This document shows positions 32,640 through 45,157 of a stretch of DNA of 64,000 nucleotides, one piece after another (the stretch's first letter is position 1; each line of letters starts with the position of its first letter). A model generated the notes under the pieces. That model did not search any database, was not told the DNA's origin, and saw nothing but the letters and a program-made list of their open reading frames with translations. The position numbers were made by a program, and so were the translations under genes. The stretch comes from Tolypeutes matacus (lineage: Eukaryota; Chordata; Mammalia; Cingulata; Chlamyphoridae), in the NCBI GenBank assembly GCA_026826555.1, contig JAKSZT010054334.1, forward strand, positions 28,335,317-28,399,316, written 5' to 3'.

Positions 32640-34583
32640 AGAATAATCAGCAACACATAAAAAGAACTGTGCAAGATGACCAAGTGGGACTTATCCCAGG
32701 TTGCAAGAAGGGTTAAATTTGAAAGTCAATTCATGTAATATAACATATTAATTGAATAGAGGAAAAACCATATGATCTTCTCAAAAGAAAACAAACAGCA
32801 TCTGAAAAATTCCAATACCAATTTATGATAAAAATTCTTAACAAACTAGAATGGATAAAGGGAGCTTTCTCACCCTGATAAAGGGCATCTGCAAAACAAC
32901 CTACATGTAACATCAAACTTACTGGTAAAAGAGAAATGCTTTCCCTCTAAAATGGGAAACAAGGCAAGTTTTCTGCTCTCACCATTTCTATTCAACATTG
33001 TACTCTAGTCACAGCAATTAGGCAAGAAAAAGTAATTGAAGATATAAATATATATATATATGAAGAAATAAAACAGTCTTGGGGTGGGGGGCAATGACAC
33101 CATCCTGTATGTAGAAAACCAGAAGGAATCTTACACACACACACAGAAAAATCTATAGAAATAATAAATGAGTTTCAGAAGGTCACGAGATACAATATCA
33201 ATATGCAAAAATCAATAGCATTTTTATACACTGGCAACAAACAATCAAAAAGTGAAATTAAGAATGCTTCTTGACAGTAGCATTAAAAAGAATAAAATGC
33301 TTAGGAATGAATTTAATGAAAGAAGTATAAGTGTTGTACATGAAACTACAAAACATTACTGAGATAAACTGAAGGTCTAAATAAATCTTTATGTGCATGA
33401 ATTGAAAGCAATTCTCCCCAAACTAATCTAATATATAGACTCAATGTAATCTTGATCCAAATCCCAGGAGGAATTTCTGTATAAATTATTAACTTGAGCC
33501 TAATATATATATATATGACAGTGCAAAGGATCTAAAATAACTAAAACAATTTTGTAAAGGAAGAACAACGTTGGGGAAAATTGTATTTATCCAATTTCAA
33601 AATTTGCTAGAGTAATAAGATGGTGTTGTATTGCTTAAGGATAGACATATAGGTTAAAATGGCACAGAACTGAAAGGCCAGAAGTAAACCCTTATATTCA
33701 CAGTCAATTTACTTTCAACAAAGATGTCAAAAAAATTCAGTGGGAGAAAGGACAGTGTTTTCAACAAATGATACTGAGACAACTGGATAAATATGTTTTT
33801 AAAAAAATTTATACCCTTACCTTACATCATACACAAAAATTAACTCAAAATAGACCATAGATCTAAATGTAAGAACTAAAATCTATAAAACATCCAGAAA
33901 AAGAGAAACTTTCTAGAAGATATCTTTATGACCTTGGGTTAGACAAAGATTTCTTAGGTATAACACCAAAAGCATGATCAATTTAAAAAACGGATAAATG
34001 GTACTTCATCTAAATAAAATCTTTTTCTCTTCAAAAGACATCATTAGGAAAATGAAAACACAAGGCATAGACTGGGAGATAATATTTGCAAATAATATAT
34101 GTCATAAAGGACTTGCACCCAGAATATATAAAGAATCCTTATAACTCAATAATAAAAGTTTACTTAATTTAAAAAAAAAAAAGAGCAACATTTTTGAATG
34201 GGTATTTAACCAAAAAGGACATGCAAAAGGTTTATAAGCACATAAGAAGAGGTTCAATATCATTGCTCTTTAGGGAAATATAAATTAAGACCACGAAGAG
34301 GTACCATCTCACAAATACTGTAATAGCTACAATAAAAAATGACAGATAATAAGTGGTAGCAAGAATGTAGAATAATTGAAAGCCTCATACATTCTGGTGG
34401 GAACATAAAATGGTGCAGGCACCTCAGAAAATAATTTGGCAATTTCTTTAAAAGTTGAAAATAAATGTACCATTCATCCTAGTAATTCTAGTCCTAGATA
34501 AGTACCCAAGGAAAATGAACACATATATCCATTTTAAGACTTATACATAAACATTCACAGCAGCCTTATTAATAATATCCCTC

Positions 34584-35014
34584 TGGTAGATTGAATCTTG
34601 TCCCCCACAAAGACTCGTTCAAGTCCTAACCCCTGGTCCTGTGGGTGTAAACTCATTTGTAAAAAGGACCTTCAAATACTGTGTTTGGATGAGGTCATAT
34701 TGAATCAGTGCAGGCTTTACTCCAATATGGCTGAAGACTTTATAAGCAGAGGGAATTCAGATGCAGTCAATTAGTAGAAGCCAGAGAAGGGGAGCTATAG
34801 CCCTATGGCAGAGGCAGAGATGTAGCTACAAACTAGGGAACCCTAAGGAATATAGCAAGCCAGAACCAGAATGCTACAGACTCTGGGAGAAAGCATGACC
34901 TTCCAATATCTTGATGTTGGACTTCTAGCCTCCAAACTGTGAGCCAATAAATTCCTGTTGTTTAAGCCAACCAGTGTATGGTATTTATTATCACAGCCCT
35001 GGCAAACTAAGACA
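34584..35014 (+). mobile_element. MLT1-like MaLR LTR in the old L1
   Basis: Follows the MLT1 LTR plan: TAGATTGAATCTTGTCCCCCAC at the start, GGACTTCTAGCCTCCAAACTGTGAGCC and AATAAATTCCTGTTGTTTAAGCCAACCAGTGTATGGTATTT near the end, then ACTAAGACA. The AATAAA serves as LTR polyadenylation signal. L1 ORF2/3' sequence resumes at once on the other side. Confidence 0.85.
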
Positions 35015-35339
35015 ATACCCAAAATGGAAAGAACCCAAATATTCATCAAGTTGTGAATGGATTAAAAATGTGGTATATTATACAATGGAGTAATAAGGAA
35101 CAACCTACTGATACATGCTACCACTTGTTACAAACATAGTTGAATTTCAAAAATATTAAGCTAAGTGACAGAAACCAGACACAGAGAACCACGTATTGTA
35201 TGATTCAATTTATATAAATTCTTGAGAAAATTGCAAAAGTATAAAGACAGCAGATCAGTCTTTCTCTGGAGCTGGGGTTGAAGGCAAAAATTGACTGAAC
35301 AGGGGAAATATTCTAATTCTAGACTGTGATGATGGTTGC

Positions 35340-35898
35340 TGTGGCAGTTTGAAGCTTTTGTGGACCCAAGAAAATCCTATTCTTGAAGCTAATCCATTCC
35401 TATGCGTGTAAACTATTGCAGATGGGATCTTTTGATTAGATTCAGTTAAGGTAACTTCCTTTTGATTAGGTCACTTTAGTAGGGCATGACCAAGGGTGGG
35501 TCTTATTCCTCTAATGGAGTCCTTTATAATGGAGGAATAAAAAGCTACAGACACAGAAAAAAGTGATGGAGACAGAGAAGAACCCAGAAGCTTAGAGATA
35601 AGGCCAAGGAGCGAGAGGCTGGAGTTGACAGAGCAGAGAAGCTGAGAGGAAGCCACTTTAGCCAGAAGCTGAAAGCAACAAGGCCTGGAGGATAGGGGAG
35701 AGATTAATCAAGGCCACCATTGCGCCCTGCCAGGTTCCTGATCTCCCACAGATGCATCTCGGAGAGAAAGCATCTCTGATGATGCCTTTATTTGCATAGT
35801 TTCACGGCCTCAGTCCTGCAGCTTTCAACTAATACATTCCCATTGTGAAAGTGAATCCATTTCTGGTATTGTTCCCAGTAGCTTTTAGCAAACTAAAA
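35340..35898 (+). mobile_element. Second MaLR-like LTR in the old L1
   Basis: Starts TGTGGCAGTTTGAAGC and ends GCAAACTAAAA. Flanking pentamers GTTGC (35335-35339) and ATTAC (35899-35903) differ by two transitions and could be a decayed 5-bp TSD. L1 3'UTR resumes with CAATTCTATAAATTTATG. The frame at 35471-35656 (minus) is antisense to the LTR. Confidence 0.7.
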
Positions 35899-36004
35899 AT
35901 TACGCAATTCTATAAATTTATGAAAAATCATTGAATTGTACCCTTACAAAGGATAGATTTTGTTGTGGGTAAATTATACTTCAATAAAGCTGTATTAGAA
36001 ACAC

Positions 36005-36210
36005 TAATTTATTGAGAATTTACTAGTAGCCAAGCACTGTATTAATCACTTTGCATAAATCACCTTATTTAATCTTCCCCTAAACACCATGAATGAATAA
36101 AACCTATTAATATCCTAATTTTCTGCATAAAGAAACTCATTCAAGGAGTAGTTAACTATCAGCAAATGGTAAGTAACTAGTGGAGTCAATATCCAAGCAG
36201 CCTGACTTCA
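36005..36210 (-). repeat. MIR SINE fragment, antisense
   Basis: Complement of the MIR pattern: TTTATTGAGAATTTACTAG, CCAAGCACTGTATTAATCACTTTGC, CACCTTATTTAATCTTCCCC, then 'aagtaactagtggagtcaatatcc'. Confidence 0.75.
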
Positions 36211-36785
36211 TATACCATCATCCAAAATATAGCCTGATTACTTCATCTGAATTGTTTAAATTAATGAGAAAATTTAGTGCATTTTCTAAATTTTCCTATA
36301 TTTCCAATAACATAAAATTTCCAACACTTTATATATTAAAGTTTAATCATATAAAATTACTGATATTGGTAATATCTATCTAAAAATTGGCAATTTCATA
36401 TGTTTCAATCTAATACAACTTTGTTAAATAAGAATTACTGAAACCAGAGCTCACAGTCAGGTGGATGCTATTTTAGATTCTAAAGCTATTCCGTAGGTAG
36501 ATCCATGCTTTATTTTCCTATTAGTACCAATTCAGAAAGTCGCTAGGCTTTTATACAAAAACTGCACATGGTTCAATCCATTCAAACATATGACCCTCAG
36601 ATATTGCTGCCTAGAAACACTGGTATTTTGTATTTCTTGGCAGTTTTCTCTCATGAGTATTTCTGAAGACATCTGCTTTTGTCTCTTTCACCCTTTTCAA
36701 CAGAATCTGATGGGTTATTGCTACCCAGAAGGCAATTAAGACCATGCCATTAACAATCTTCACTTTCCATGACATTTTATTTGAC
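36211..36785. other. Unassigned AT-rich sequence
   Basis: No recognisable gene or repeat. Confidence 0.5.
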
Positions 36786-36799
36786 CACTATTGTTTCTT

Positions 36800-36898
36800 T
36801 TCTTTTTTTTTTTTTTACCGGGAGGTCCCGGGGATCGAACCCAGGTCCCTCCATATGGGAGACGGACGCCCAACCAGTTGAGCCATATCCGCCTCCCA
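36800..36898 (-). mobile_element. Short tRNA-only SINE with TSD
   Basis: The poly-T is followed directly by the complement of the tRNA-like head (GGGGATCGAACCCAGG for the B box, CAACCAGTTGAGCCATATCC for the A box). The GC-rich body of the 4259 and 37318 copies is absent. A perfect 13-bp TSD, ACTATTGTTTCTT, lies at 36787-36799 and 36899-36911. It is a complete insertion of a body-less SINE type. Confidence 0.92.
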
Positions 36899-37317
36899 AC
36901 TATTGTTTCTTGAAAACATTAGATATTGCTTTATAAGCATGAAACTATACATTTTTTCTCTTATTTCTGGATCTGGCTTTGTAAACTTCTATATCCACTG
37001 TAAGTTAAAAAAAGCCCACAACCTACTATTTTGCTATGCTTGTCTTGTGTTCTATTATTGATAGACAGTCCAAAAACCTTTCCTAAATAAACAAAAAGAA
37101 GGTATGTTTTCATTCAATACCCTCACATTTTTGAAACAAGCAATTCAAACTTTTCATTTTATAGTCCTATGACATTTACCAAAACACCTAAATTCTACAC
37201 AAAATTTTAAAAATCCACTTTAAAAATGATGAGTTTGTTTTCCGATAGTTGCATTTATCTGTTATGCATGTATACCAAAATTATACTACATGTAGGAAGA
37301 TTAAATATTGTTGCCCA

Positions 37318-37504
37318 GGGAAGCGGCTGTGGCTCAATCAGTAGGGCTCCCGTTTACCATATAGGAGGCCCCGGTTCAGTTCCCGGGGCCTCCTGGTGAA
37401 GGCAAGCCCGCCCGCACGGCGTGGTTAGCTGACCCAGCGAGCACAAGCAGCAAGGGGGGGATAAATGAATAAATAAATAAAATCTTAAAAAAAAAAAAAT
37501 ATAT
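37318..37504 (+). mobile_element. DAS-type SINE (tRNA-Ala-derived, GC-rich body)
   Basis: Full SINE: GGGAAGCGGCTGTGGCTC head with A box, CCGGTTCAGTTCCCGG B-box region, GC-rich body, AATAAATAAATAAAATC tail and poly-A. A perfect 13-bp TSD, ATATTGTTGCCCA, lies at 37305-37317 and 37505-37517. It is nearly the complement of 4259-4452, so both belong to one recently active subfamily. Confidence 0.95.
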
Positions 37505-37721
37505 ATATTGTTGCCCAACAATATTATGTTGCCCTAACAGCCTTGTTAGGACCACTACTCACCCCTACCCCCAAAATGCAGGCTCTTTAAGAAAAAGGAA
37601 CTTGTTTCACATTTCCTCTCTTAAGGGAATCTCTCTGTTTACACCACCAAACTGCTGCTTTCACTTTGTAGCTTTGTCCCTTTGCCTCGCCTGTCTTCCT
37701 TCCAAGATTGGATATTTGCTC

Positions 37722-38047
37722 TGGACCTGCTCTGCCCAGTAGTGTACCACTAGCCTAGTGTGGCTATTGAGAAATTGGAATGTGGCTTGTCCAGATTGAG
37801 ATGGTCTGTAAAAGTAAAACACATTCCCAATTTTGAAGACTTGGCATGAAAAAAAGAAAGTAAATTACTCCCTTAATAATTTACATTGATAACATTGATG
37901 TTACTTGTGATAGCTAAGGTTAAATAAAATATATTATTAAAAATTAACTCCACCTGTTTCTTTTTACTTTTTTAATGTTGCTAGTAGGAACTTTATAATT
38001 ACATATGTGGCTCATATATTTATATTGGACAGTGCAGCTCTATGCTA
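37722..38047 (+). mobile_element. hAT-type MITE remnant
   Basis: Imperfect inverted ends are visible: CTGCTCTGCCCAGTAGT at left and the complement of CTGCACTGTCCAATATA at right. Inner segments 'accactagcctagtgtggctattgag' and 'acatatgtggctcat' are also mirrored, matching a common mammalian MITE with a CTGTCCAATA terminus. Family name not recalled. Confidence 0.6.
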
Positions 38048-38815
38048 TTTTTCAATATACAGGCCTCTCTCCTCTCTGCTTTCTAGTTTGAGAGAAGCTC
38101 CTCCAGTGCCTCTACCCAGCCCCAACTCCCAGTAATCCAGCCTTAGCCGGCCCCTCTACAATCATCTAGAAGGAAACTTTTGAGAGTATTTTGTTAAAAT
38201 ATCAATTGACAACGCCAAGGAAAAAAATTCTAGAACTTCACAAAATGATTCTGGAGTTCATCTGAGTGGCAGGAATGCTATGGACAATTTTAAAAAGAAT
38301 AACAATGACACGTAAGTTTTTTACTTAAAAATTATGACAAATATAAATAACTTGTGCAATGCCTGGAGCATAGTAAGCTATGCAATTAATATTATTATTG
38401 TTAAATCCACAAAATATCTTCACGGTGGCAATCAAGCCAAGTGATTGCTTGACCAAACAACTGGACAGTATAAGCTAGCCAAGTTACACAGGTACTTAAC
38501 CATCTCACCATCCGTGGGATAGCTATGTTAAGTCTCATCCTTGATTGAGGGAAAGAAACCAGCTCTAAGGACAAGTCTAAATGGCTTCAGGTATCAAATC
38601 ACAGTGCAAATTTTTAATCCAGCATGTATAAATTGGTTTAATCTCACATGTAAAAGTTGGAGTAAAATAGGTACCTACATATGTTGGTTTTTAGAGGATT
38701 ATTATTACAATGATTTCATTTTTACTTGGTTAAAAACCTGCCTCACAGCTTTCACTTTAAGTCACTGTCCCTTCATTAATTGATGGTAAGGCAGACAGAG
38801 TCCGATACTCCTTTT
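38048..38815. other. Unassigned sequence
   Basis: No recognisable gene or repeat. The frame at 38541-38783 lacks domains. Confidence 0.5.
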
Positions 38816-39170
38816 CATTGTATCTCCACACGGTAGGTGTTTACTAAATATTCATTGAATAAATAAGTGAAACTCAGTTGAGATCTCAAACACATACTGA
38901 GAATTTCAGGTGCTAGAAACATACTTGGCACTGGCAATGCCACAATAAGATAGCCCCTGCTCTATGTTTTAAATTATTATGAGATGCAAATATTTATTGC
39001 AAACTAATGTGGTAAATGCAATAACTGGGTGCTATGGGAGCATAGAGTTTCCCTCTAGTCTGGGGCATGAAAAGGTCAGAAAAAGGTTCCTGCAGAGGTT
39101 GAAGAATTAGCTGAGTCTTAAAGGAAGTGGCAGTTAAAAAAGCAGTAAGAACTGGTGATGGCAGCATGTG
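38816..39170 (+). repeat. L2-like remnants
   Basis: 'Tctccacacggtaggtgtttactaaatattcattgaataaataag' is the L2 3' end pattern. The following 'cctgcagaggttgaagaattagctgagtcttaaagg' resembles another old L2-like or related segment. Confidence 0.55.
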
Positions 39171-39739
39171 TGTGAACAGTATTTATGTCTCTCAATATGG
39201 CAGCAACCAAGGTTTAATATAAATTCATTTGGAAGATAGCACATATTTTACCTGCCAATGCCTGGAGTCCATCCCGTTCTCCCCTTGGCTGTCCCAGCCC
39301 CTCACCCCACCACAACATTCACAGGGAGGTTTAAGTAACCATAAAGAAATGGCTGAAGTTGATGAGATTTAGTGTGAACGTTAGACTCATAGGATACAAG
39401 CAAGGCCACTGGCCTGGAAGAGGCCTTTCTCCTATGTGCACGCCTATGTCTCCTATAGAAGACAGAATTCCTTTGGATCAAAGAATCAAAGAATCCTGAG
39501 CAACAGAGAAAAGAGTTCCTTTTGTTTTTGTTCAAAACAGTCCTGGTAAACTAGCCCCAGGCTGCAAATCTCCAAGTCATAAATACTTGCTGTGGTGTGC
39601 AGGGAAGTGCTTAGTGCTTGGGGCAGTTACTAACTTCAGAGCAAGGGGCAGACCTAAGTCTGCAAAAGTACAGTGATAAACTTGTCTGAGGATCCAAAAA
39701 ATTTGTTGTGGATACCTTATTGAGAGACGAGGATTAGCC
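39171..39739. other. Unassigned sequence
   Basis: No recognisable gene or repeat; the minus frame 39302-39535 has no domain. Confidence 0.5.
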
Positions 39740-39900
39740 TAGCAACCTCCTTGAACATCAGGTTCCTCACCTGTAAAATAGGACTGATAAAGCCTTCCTT
39801 GGAGAGTTTCCTGAAATTTAGTGGTGGTATATTGTAAGCTTTTAATTCAGTGTCTAGCACAAAGTAGGTGCTAGATAATTGGTAGCTGTTACTGTCATTG
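39740..39900 (+). repeat. MIR SINE fragment
   Basis: GGTTCCTCACCTGTAAAATAGGACTGATAA, then 'ttcagtgtctagcacaaagtaggtgctagataattggtagctg', matches the 3' half of MIR. Confidence 0.8.
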
Positions 39901-41100
39901 CTTCACCACCTTGTAACTAGCACCGTAGCATTACCTTAGGAATTCTAGTTGTTCAACACATACAGTGCTAGAGAGGAAGCAGCCGCCGCAGAAGCTTCCC
40001 CAATCACCTTAACACACTGAGGCTCACTGTCCTAGACTAGATCTTACAGGATAATCTCTCACATTCTTGCATAACTCCTTCTATTCTCAGCCCCAGCACT
40101 CAACATTCACGGGATTAGACAGTGTGACCACACAGAACACATCACAGCCCAATGTTTCAACCGTCAGATCTACTTATATGACTAACATCAATTCAGGTTA
40201 TTAGAAGAACAAAAATTGTAAAAAAAAAAAAAAAAATTAAATAGAGAAAGGCAATGCTAACCAAAAGTTGGTTTTTAAAATATTTTGTTTGGCACTGTAT
40301 TTTCTTTTTTGTTTCATTGAATATAGAATTAATAGAGTCAAAGAAGGTTCAAGGAAAAATTGCATTAACAAGGAGACTGGGCACACTTTGGAATGTATAT
40401 TAAAACAGAATTCAAATCCTTTTAAGGAAAAGTGGCTTCAATATTTACTTCAATCTATCTTTTGCCCATTAAATATTTCTGTGTTTCTAAAGTACCAGGT
40501 GCTAAGGAATATATGTTTATCTTTGAGTGATATTTTCTGTTACTTGATACATCTCATAGAATCTTTCTCCATATTACTATTTCCATGAACAGATCTCAAA
40601 ACTGTAAAATAAATATTTGGGTTTTTCTCCTACTCTATTACACATCCAGAAAAAAATCAAGTTTTTTTCCCCCCTCAAATCAATTAGAAATAATTTAGGG
40701 AGGAAGAAAGAGCACAACTCATATTATATTTATATAAGATTAAAAGAAGAGTTTATTTTATTTACCCATTTCATGCTGTAGCAAACTAAATTAGATAATT
40801 CAGATTAAAAATCCATGTCAGGTCTATGTGAATCAGTTGTCCATACCAATGAAATTCGGCAGATAGTTTTCAAATCTTTCCATCACTTTGTATATTGAAA
40901 GCAAATTAAAGACTATGTTTCATAATTCAAATTTTCACTGTTACCATAAGAAGCATGCTTTGTTCTTAAGGATAAAACATTGCATCAAGGGTTTACTTAG
41001 CAAACTGAAGGGCATTTATGTTTACATTAACATTTTTCTTGTCCTCAGGAACAGTACACAACATTATGGATTGTGGTAGAAAGGGCTACCTGTTCTTCAA
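39901..41100. other. Unassigned sequence
   Basis: No recognisable gene or repeat family apart from A-rich runs near 40220. The frame at 40268-40588 has no domain. Confidence 0.45.
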
Positions 41101-41515
41101 GGCTTCACTCTCCTTCCTCAGTGAGAGTGGTGCTGGGAAGTAGCTGCCTCAGCAGAGACTGTATTTCCTAATTCCTGCCTCCTTTCTTCTAGAGATGGAC
41201 ACGTGCCTGACTGACCCCAGTTGAAGGTGAGCAGCAGTGATGTGTGTCACTTCCTTGCTGGGATGGTTAAGAAGTGGGCGCGCCTTTTCTACCTTCTCTC
41301 TTTCTCTGTTGGGTATCAACTCCCAGAGTGATCTGGGAAGCCATATGTTAAAGATGGCAGACACTCCATCCACCTGGATCCCTGCATAATCACATGGGAC
41401 AGAGCACACCGTCCCTACCAAGAACATCTGCACTGGACTCTTACATGAGCAGAAATAAATCATTTAATCACTAAAGCACTAAAAGTTTGGGATTTGTGCC
41501 TTGCAGCAATTAGCA
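41101..41515 (+). mobile_element. Probable old LTR (MaLR/ERVL-like)
   Basis: The end of the segment, 'gcactggactcttacatgagcagaaataaatcatttaatcactaaagc', follows the polyadenylation region of a common mammalian LTR type ('gactgttacgtgagcaagaaataaacttctattgt'). Upstream sequence is diverged. Strand is set by AATAAA. Boundaries approximate. Confidence 0.45.
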
Positions 41516-44500
41516 TTAATGTAACATGCACATGTAGATATGTTGTAATTATTAAAAGAGAGGTGCTGATCTAGAAAACAAATTGATTATACAATATACT
41601 ATTATAAGTCAGTGCAGATAAAGAATTGTTGCATTTTAATTCTCTAAATGAGGTTACTACTAGAAATCAATGTGAACTGTTAAAGCTAAAGAACAATGTC
41701 AAAGTTGGAGGTCAGCTGGGATCTTAGGCACAGTTTCTTACCGGATGGTATCTTAGTGTACTCATCATGATACAGGTTCTGGCCCTCTGTGTTGTAGGTC
41801 AAATTTGGCTTTGCTCTGGGGACCTAACTCACATTAATCAAACTCATAGGAGATGAATTTATAAACCTGAATACCACTAGGCTCATTTACTAGACAAATA
41901 TACCTACCATGATGTACTCAGAGTACTCAGGATAACTAGTCTTAGAGACATATTCACTAATCTTAGGTTTTGAGGTTTTTTCCTTCCTAAATTTTATGCA
42001 GACCATACTTCTTATGTTAACATAACAATTATATCGAATACCAAGTTATAGCACAAATGAGTAGATAAATGTCATATTATTTCCCTGCAAATATGTCAGA
42101 CTCATTTAGTAAAGACTTGGAAGCAACTTATTTTCAAACCTTTTCTTAAGATAGATTACTCCAAACATGACTAAATTAATCTTCTTTGTGTGGATATTTA
42201 CAAATTTCACTCTCATAGATGGACTTTTCCCCCATTGTGGGGGACACTTCAAATGTGCTGAAAAGAGATACATGTGACCTGAGGTCATAGAAGAAAATAA
42301 GCGGGAGCAAAAAAAAGAGGGTTAAACAATTAGGTAATAAGAGATGAAGAGTCCTGAAGAAAGATGTATACTTGAACTTAGCAGGATATTTCCCATGACG
42401 TCAGCATCTAGATCGTTGGCCAAGAAAATTGAGCTCATTAGATTATTTACAGAATCACTGTGCTTATGTTTTTGGTCCATAAACATATTGCTACATCGTC
42501 CTGCATGTCTGGATTAAATGAACCTCTCAAATGTATTTACAAAACACCTGCCCCTTATGCTATGCCTTCCTCACAGTCAAAATTCAAAGGAAAAAAATTA
42601 TATCCATCCAAAAAAATTTTATTGGACTAGGGAATTAGAAGGCCTGTTTTACTTGGAGAGGATTTGCAGGATATAAGAGAAAGGGAAATTTTAAAGTGAA
42701 CAAAAATTTATTTTAATAATAAATCTGGATGATTCCCAGAAAAGAAAGCATTATCTATTGAAAGTTCTGAGTGTGCTGGACTTCAACATAACATGTGTGT
42801 GCACCTCAACATAAGAAATATCTTACCACAAATCAGAGGTTTTAGATGGTGGACATGTTTTAAATTCTGAATTTTTAGCAAAATTCTGTACTAGGGCTCC
42901 CTTTTAGTGCACCATGACACAAAATGGCTTCTCTATAATTGTCCTTCATTATGCTTACTTGATCAACCAGATAAAATGTATGTTCTCCAAGGCAGGGACT
43001 GCATCTTATTTTTCTTTAACCCTTGATAGTTCAAAGTCTCCAGAATGGGCTGTGCCCTGGGAGGCGAACAAGATAATCTACTGGAATGTGATAATAAAAT
43101 ATTAGAACTTTTATTAACTTATTTAACTCAATTCTTTTACTCAGTAAATATATTTTATAATACAATATATTTTTAAATGCACTTATATTAAGGATGCATG
43201 AACAAAACTTTATAATAGAAACAAAGATACCTTAAAATGACTAAATGCATGACTCAAAAATGTACAGAGATCACTTGTTTGTGGAAACTAGCATAAGAAA
43301 AACAAGAAAAAAATTATAAAATAATGTGCTGACTGGGCCGTTGTCATGCCAATGGTGTAGCTGCAGAGAAAATGAAATGGAGCCCTGGAGATTCAATTCA
43401 TTCTTTCATTCAGCAATTATGCATTGAGCACCTACCATATGCCAGAGGCGTGCTGGGTAGCAGTCGCCAGAGAAGTGGTTGGGTTGTTAAAAATAGAGTG
43501 AAGTGACAGTAAATCCATGACCAGTTTCCCCACCTGGGATTGTCCTCTTTCCTGAAAAGTGCTCTGATCCCATATCTTAGGGTAAGGATATTCCTGGAGG
43601 AACCCCATCATCCCTGTATTTCTGAGAAACTATAATCTACACCGTGGTCACTCAGTGAATACTTATTGCTATACCAAGTATTGAATAGCCAACTCTGCAA
43701 AAAAAGAAAAAAAAGAAAAATTAATTCAAATGATTCCAGGATTGCTCAGGATTGCCAAGTGCATGTATTTTCAATTATATGGCCCAGGATCCCGGGAGAG
43801 TAAATGCACATCCATATTACAGTTGCTGTCAGTGGCAAAGAATAATAATTTCTCACTATATACTAACAATTGCCCTAACAGACACCTGGGGAGCCCTGTA
43901 TGCTACATTCACATGTAAGCATATAATTAAAAAGATATAGACAAATAGAGCAAGGTGATCCAAGACCAAGATTATAGTGATACTTGAGTTTAATATACAT
44001 GTGCAGGGGTGGAGGGGCAGTCATAATTTACAAATTACAAACATAAGGGACCCAAATGATTTGGAACAACGTGATGCAAAAAGGAAATATCTGACCTGTG
44101 TTTAGTTTTTCTTTTCTATTTTTTTTTTTTTTTTCCTTTAAAGGCATTCACATAGTTTTCTTAGTCATGTGATTTTCTGTCCTGCAGACATCTGGCTGAA
44201 TACATCATAATGTTTTAATGCATGTTTTGTCTCTCAAAACAATGCTTCACCTAAATTCAATCCCTGTTTAAATGAAAATCCCATATTAAAATTAGGACCC
44301 AAAGTATAGTTGGGAGTGTTATAATGGTCACCAGCATTTTCCATAACTCTAAGAAAGGGACGTTAGCAAGATTTGACCCTCCCTCAAAGGACCCACAGAT
44401 TGTCAAGGGAAGACTATTTCTATGTAGATTGTCATAACAATGTACATAGAAGTAGTCTTCCCTTAACAGTTTGGTTGGTTTGGTTATCTTACTAATAGAG

Positions 44501-44940
44501 GACAAGGAATCAGGCAACCAGATTGAGTTCTGCTCCACTCACTCCAGGCACCCAATGAATAAGGATTTACAACAGAATATTATTGCCTTTATTTGGCTCA
44601 GAAACTCTGCCAGAAACAGTTCCTGCTGTGAAGCACCATAAAAAAAGACAGAATCTTGACTGTCACTTGTTCTCCTCCATCATTCTTTATTCAGTATGTC
44701 TGATAGTAATTTTTGATAAATTCCTCATTTCCCAGTAGTCGTCTTCTATTTGATCTGTAGAAATAGGATCACATCTGATTTAGATTTCTCTGTTAATATA
44801 GATATATATCGTAGGAATTAAGTTATCTAAAGGAAGGGAATACATTAGTAAAAACATAAATCATTTTTCCAAAAAGTATGTAAACAAAATTTCAACATAC
44901 CCCAAAGTGTGTGTATGCAAAATATTAAATGTGTGTGATG
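41516..44940. other. Mostly unassigned sequence
   Basis: A possible L2/MIR trace lies at 43385-43455 ('ttcagcaattatgcattgagcacctaccatatgccag'). Otherwise no recognisable gene or repeat. Frames 42106-42288, 42914-43105, 43730-43940 and 44257-44538 show no domain. Confidence 0.45.
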
Positions 44941-44957
44941 AAAATAATATGATAGAG

Positions 44958-45140
44958 GGGAGCGAATGTGGCTCAGGCAGTTGGACGCCCACCTCCCACA
45001 TGGGAGGTCCTGGGTTTGGTTCCCAGACCTAAAGAAAATGAGTGGACAACAAGGAAAAAAATATGAAAGAACATTGAATTGTACCCTTAAAATGTGTAAA
45101 TATAAGGTTTGTGAACGATATGTCAATAAAATTATTTAAA
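44958..45140 (+). mobile_element. Chimeric SINE head plus L1 3' tail, with 17-bp TSD
   Basis: The left part (44958-45030) is a tRNA-like SINE head (GAATGTGGCTCAGGCAGTTGG, GGTCCTGGGTTTGGTTCCC). From about 45060 it continues as an L1-type 3'UTR end (GAACATTGAATTGTACCCTTAAAATGTG ... TCAATAAAATTATTT). The first 18 tail bases, CATTGAATTGTACCCTTA, are identical to the L1 3'UTR at about 35929-35946. A perfect 17-bp TSD, AAAATAATATGATAGAG, lies at 44941-44957 and 45141-45157. The whole was therefore inserted as one RNA-derived unit. Confidence 0.85.
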
Positions 45141-45157
45141 AAAATAATATGATAGAG

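Larger units (their letters stand above)
32640..35996 (+). mobile_element. Old L1 3' half, split by two LTRs
   Basis: L1 ORF2 homology starts in the RT region (AATAATCAGCAACACATAAA, CAAGTGGGACTTATCCCAGG) and continues through the ORF2 C-terminus and 3'UTR, ending at TTCAATAAAGCTGTATTAG near 35996. It is 5'-truncated and riddled with stops. Two LTRs interrupt it (34584-35014 and 35340-35898). The frames at 32495-32716 and 34260-34442 are fragments or shadows of it. Confidence 0.85.

Noticed and set aside
40268..40588. 106-codon plus-strand frame
   Set aside because: No domain; AT-rich DNA with chance openness.
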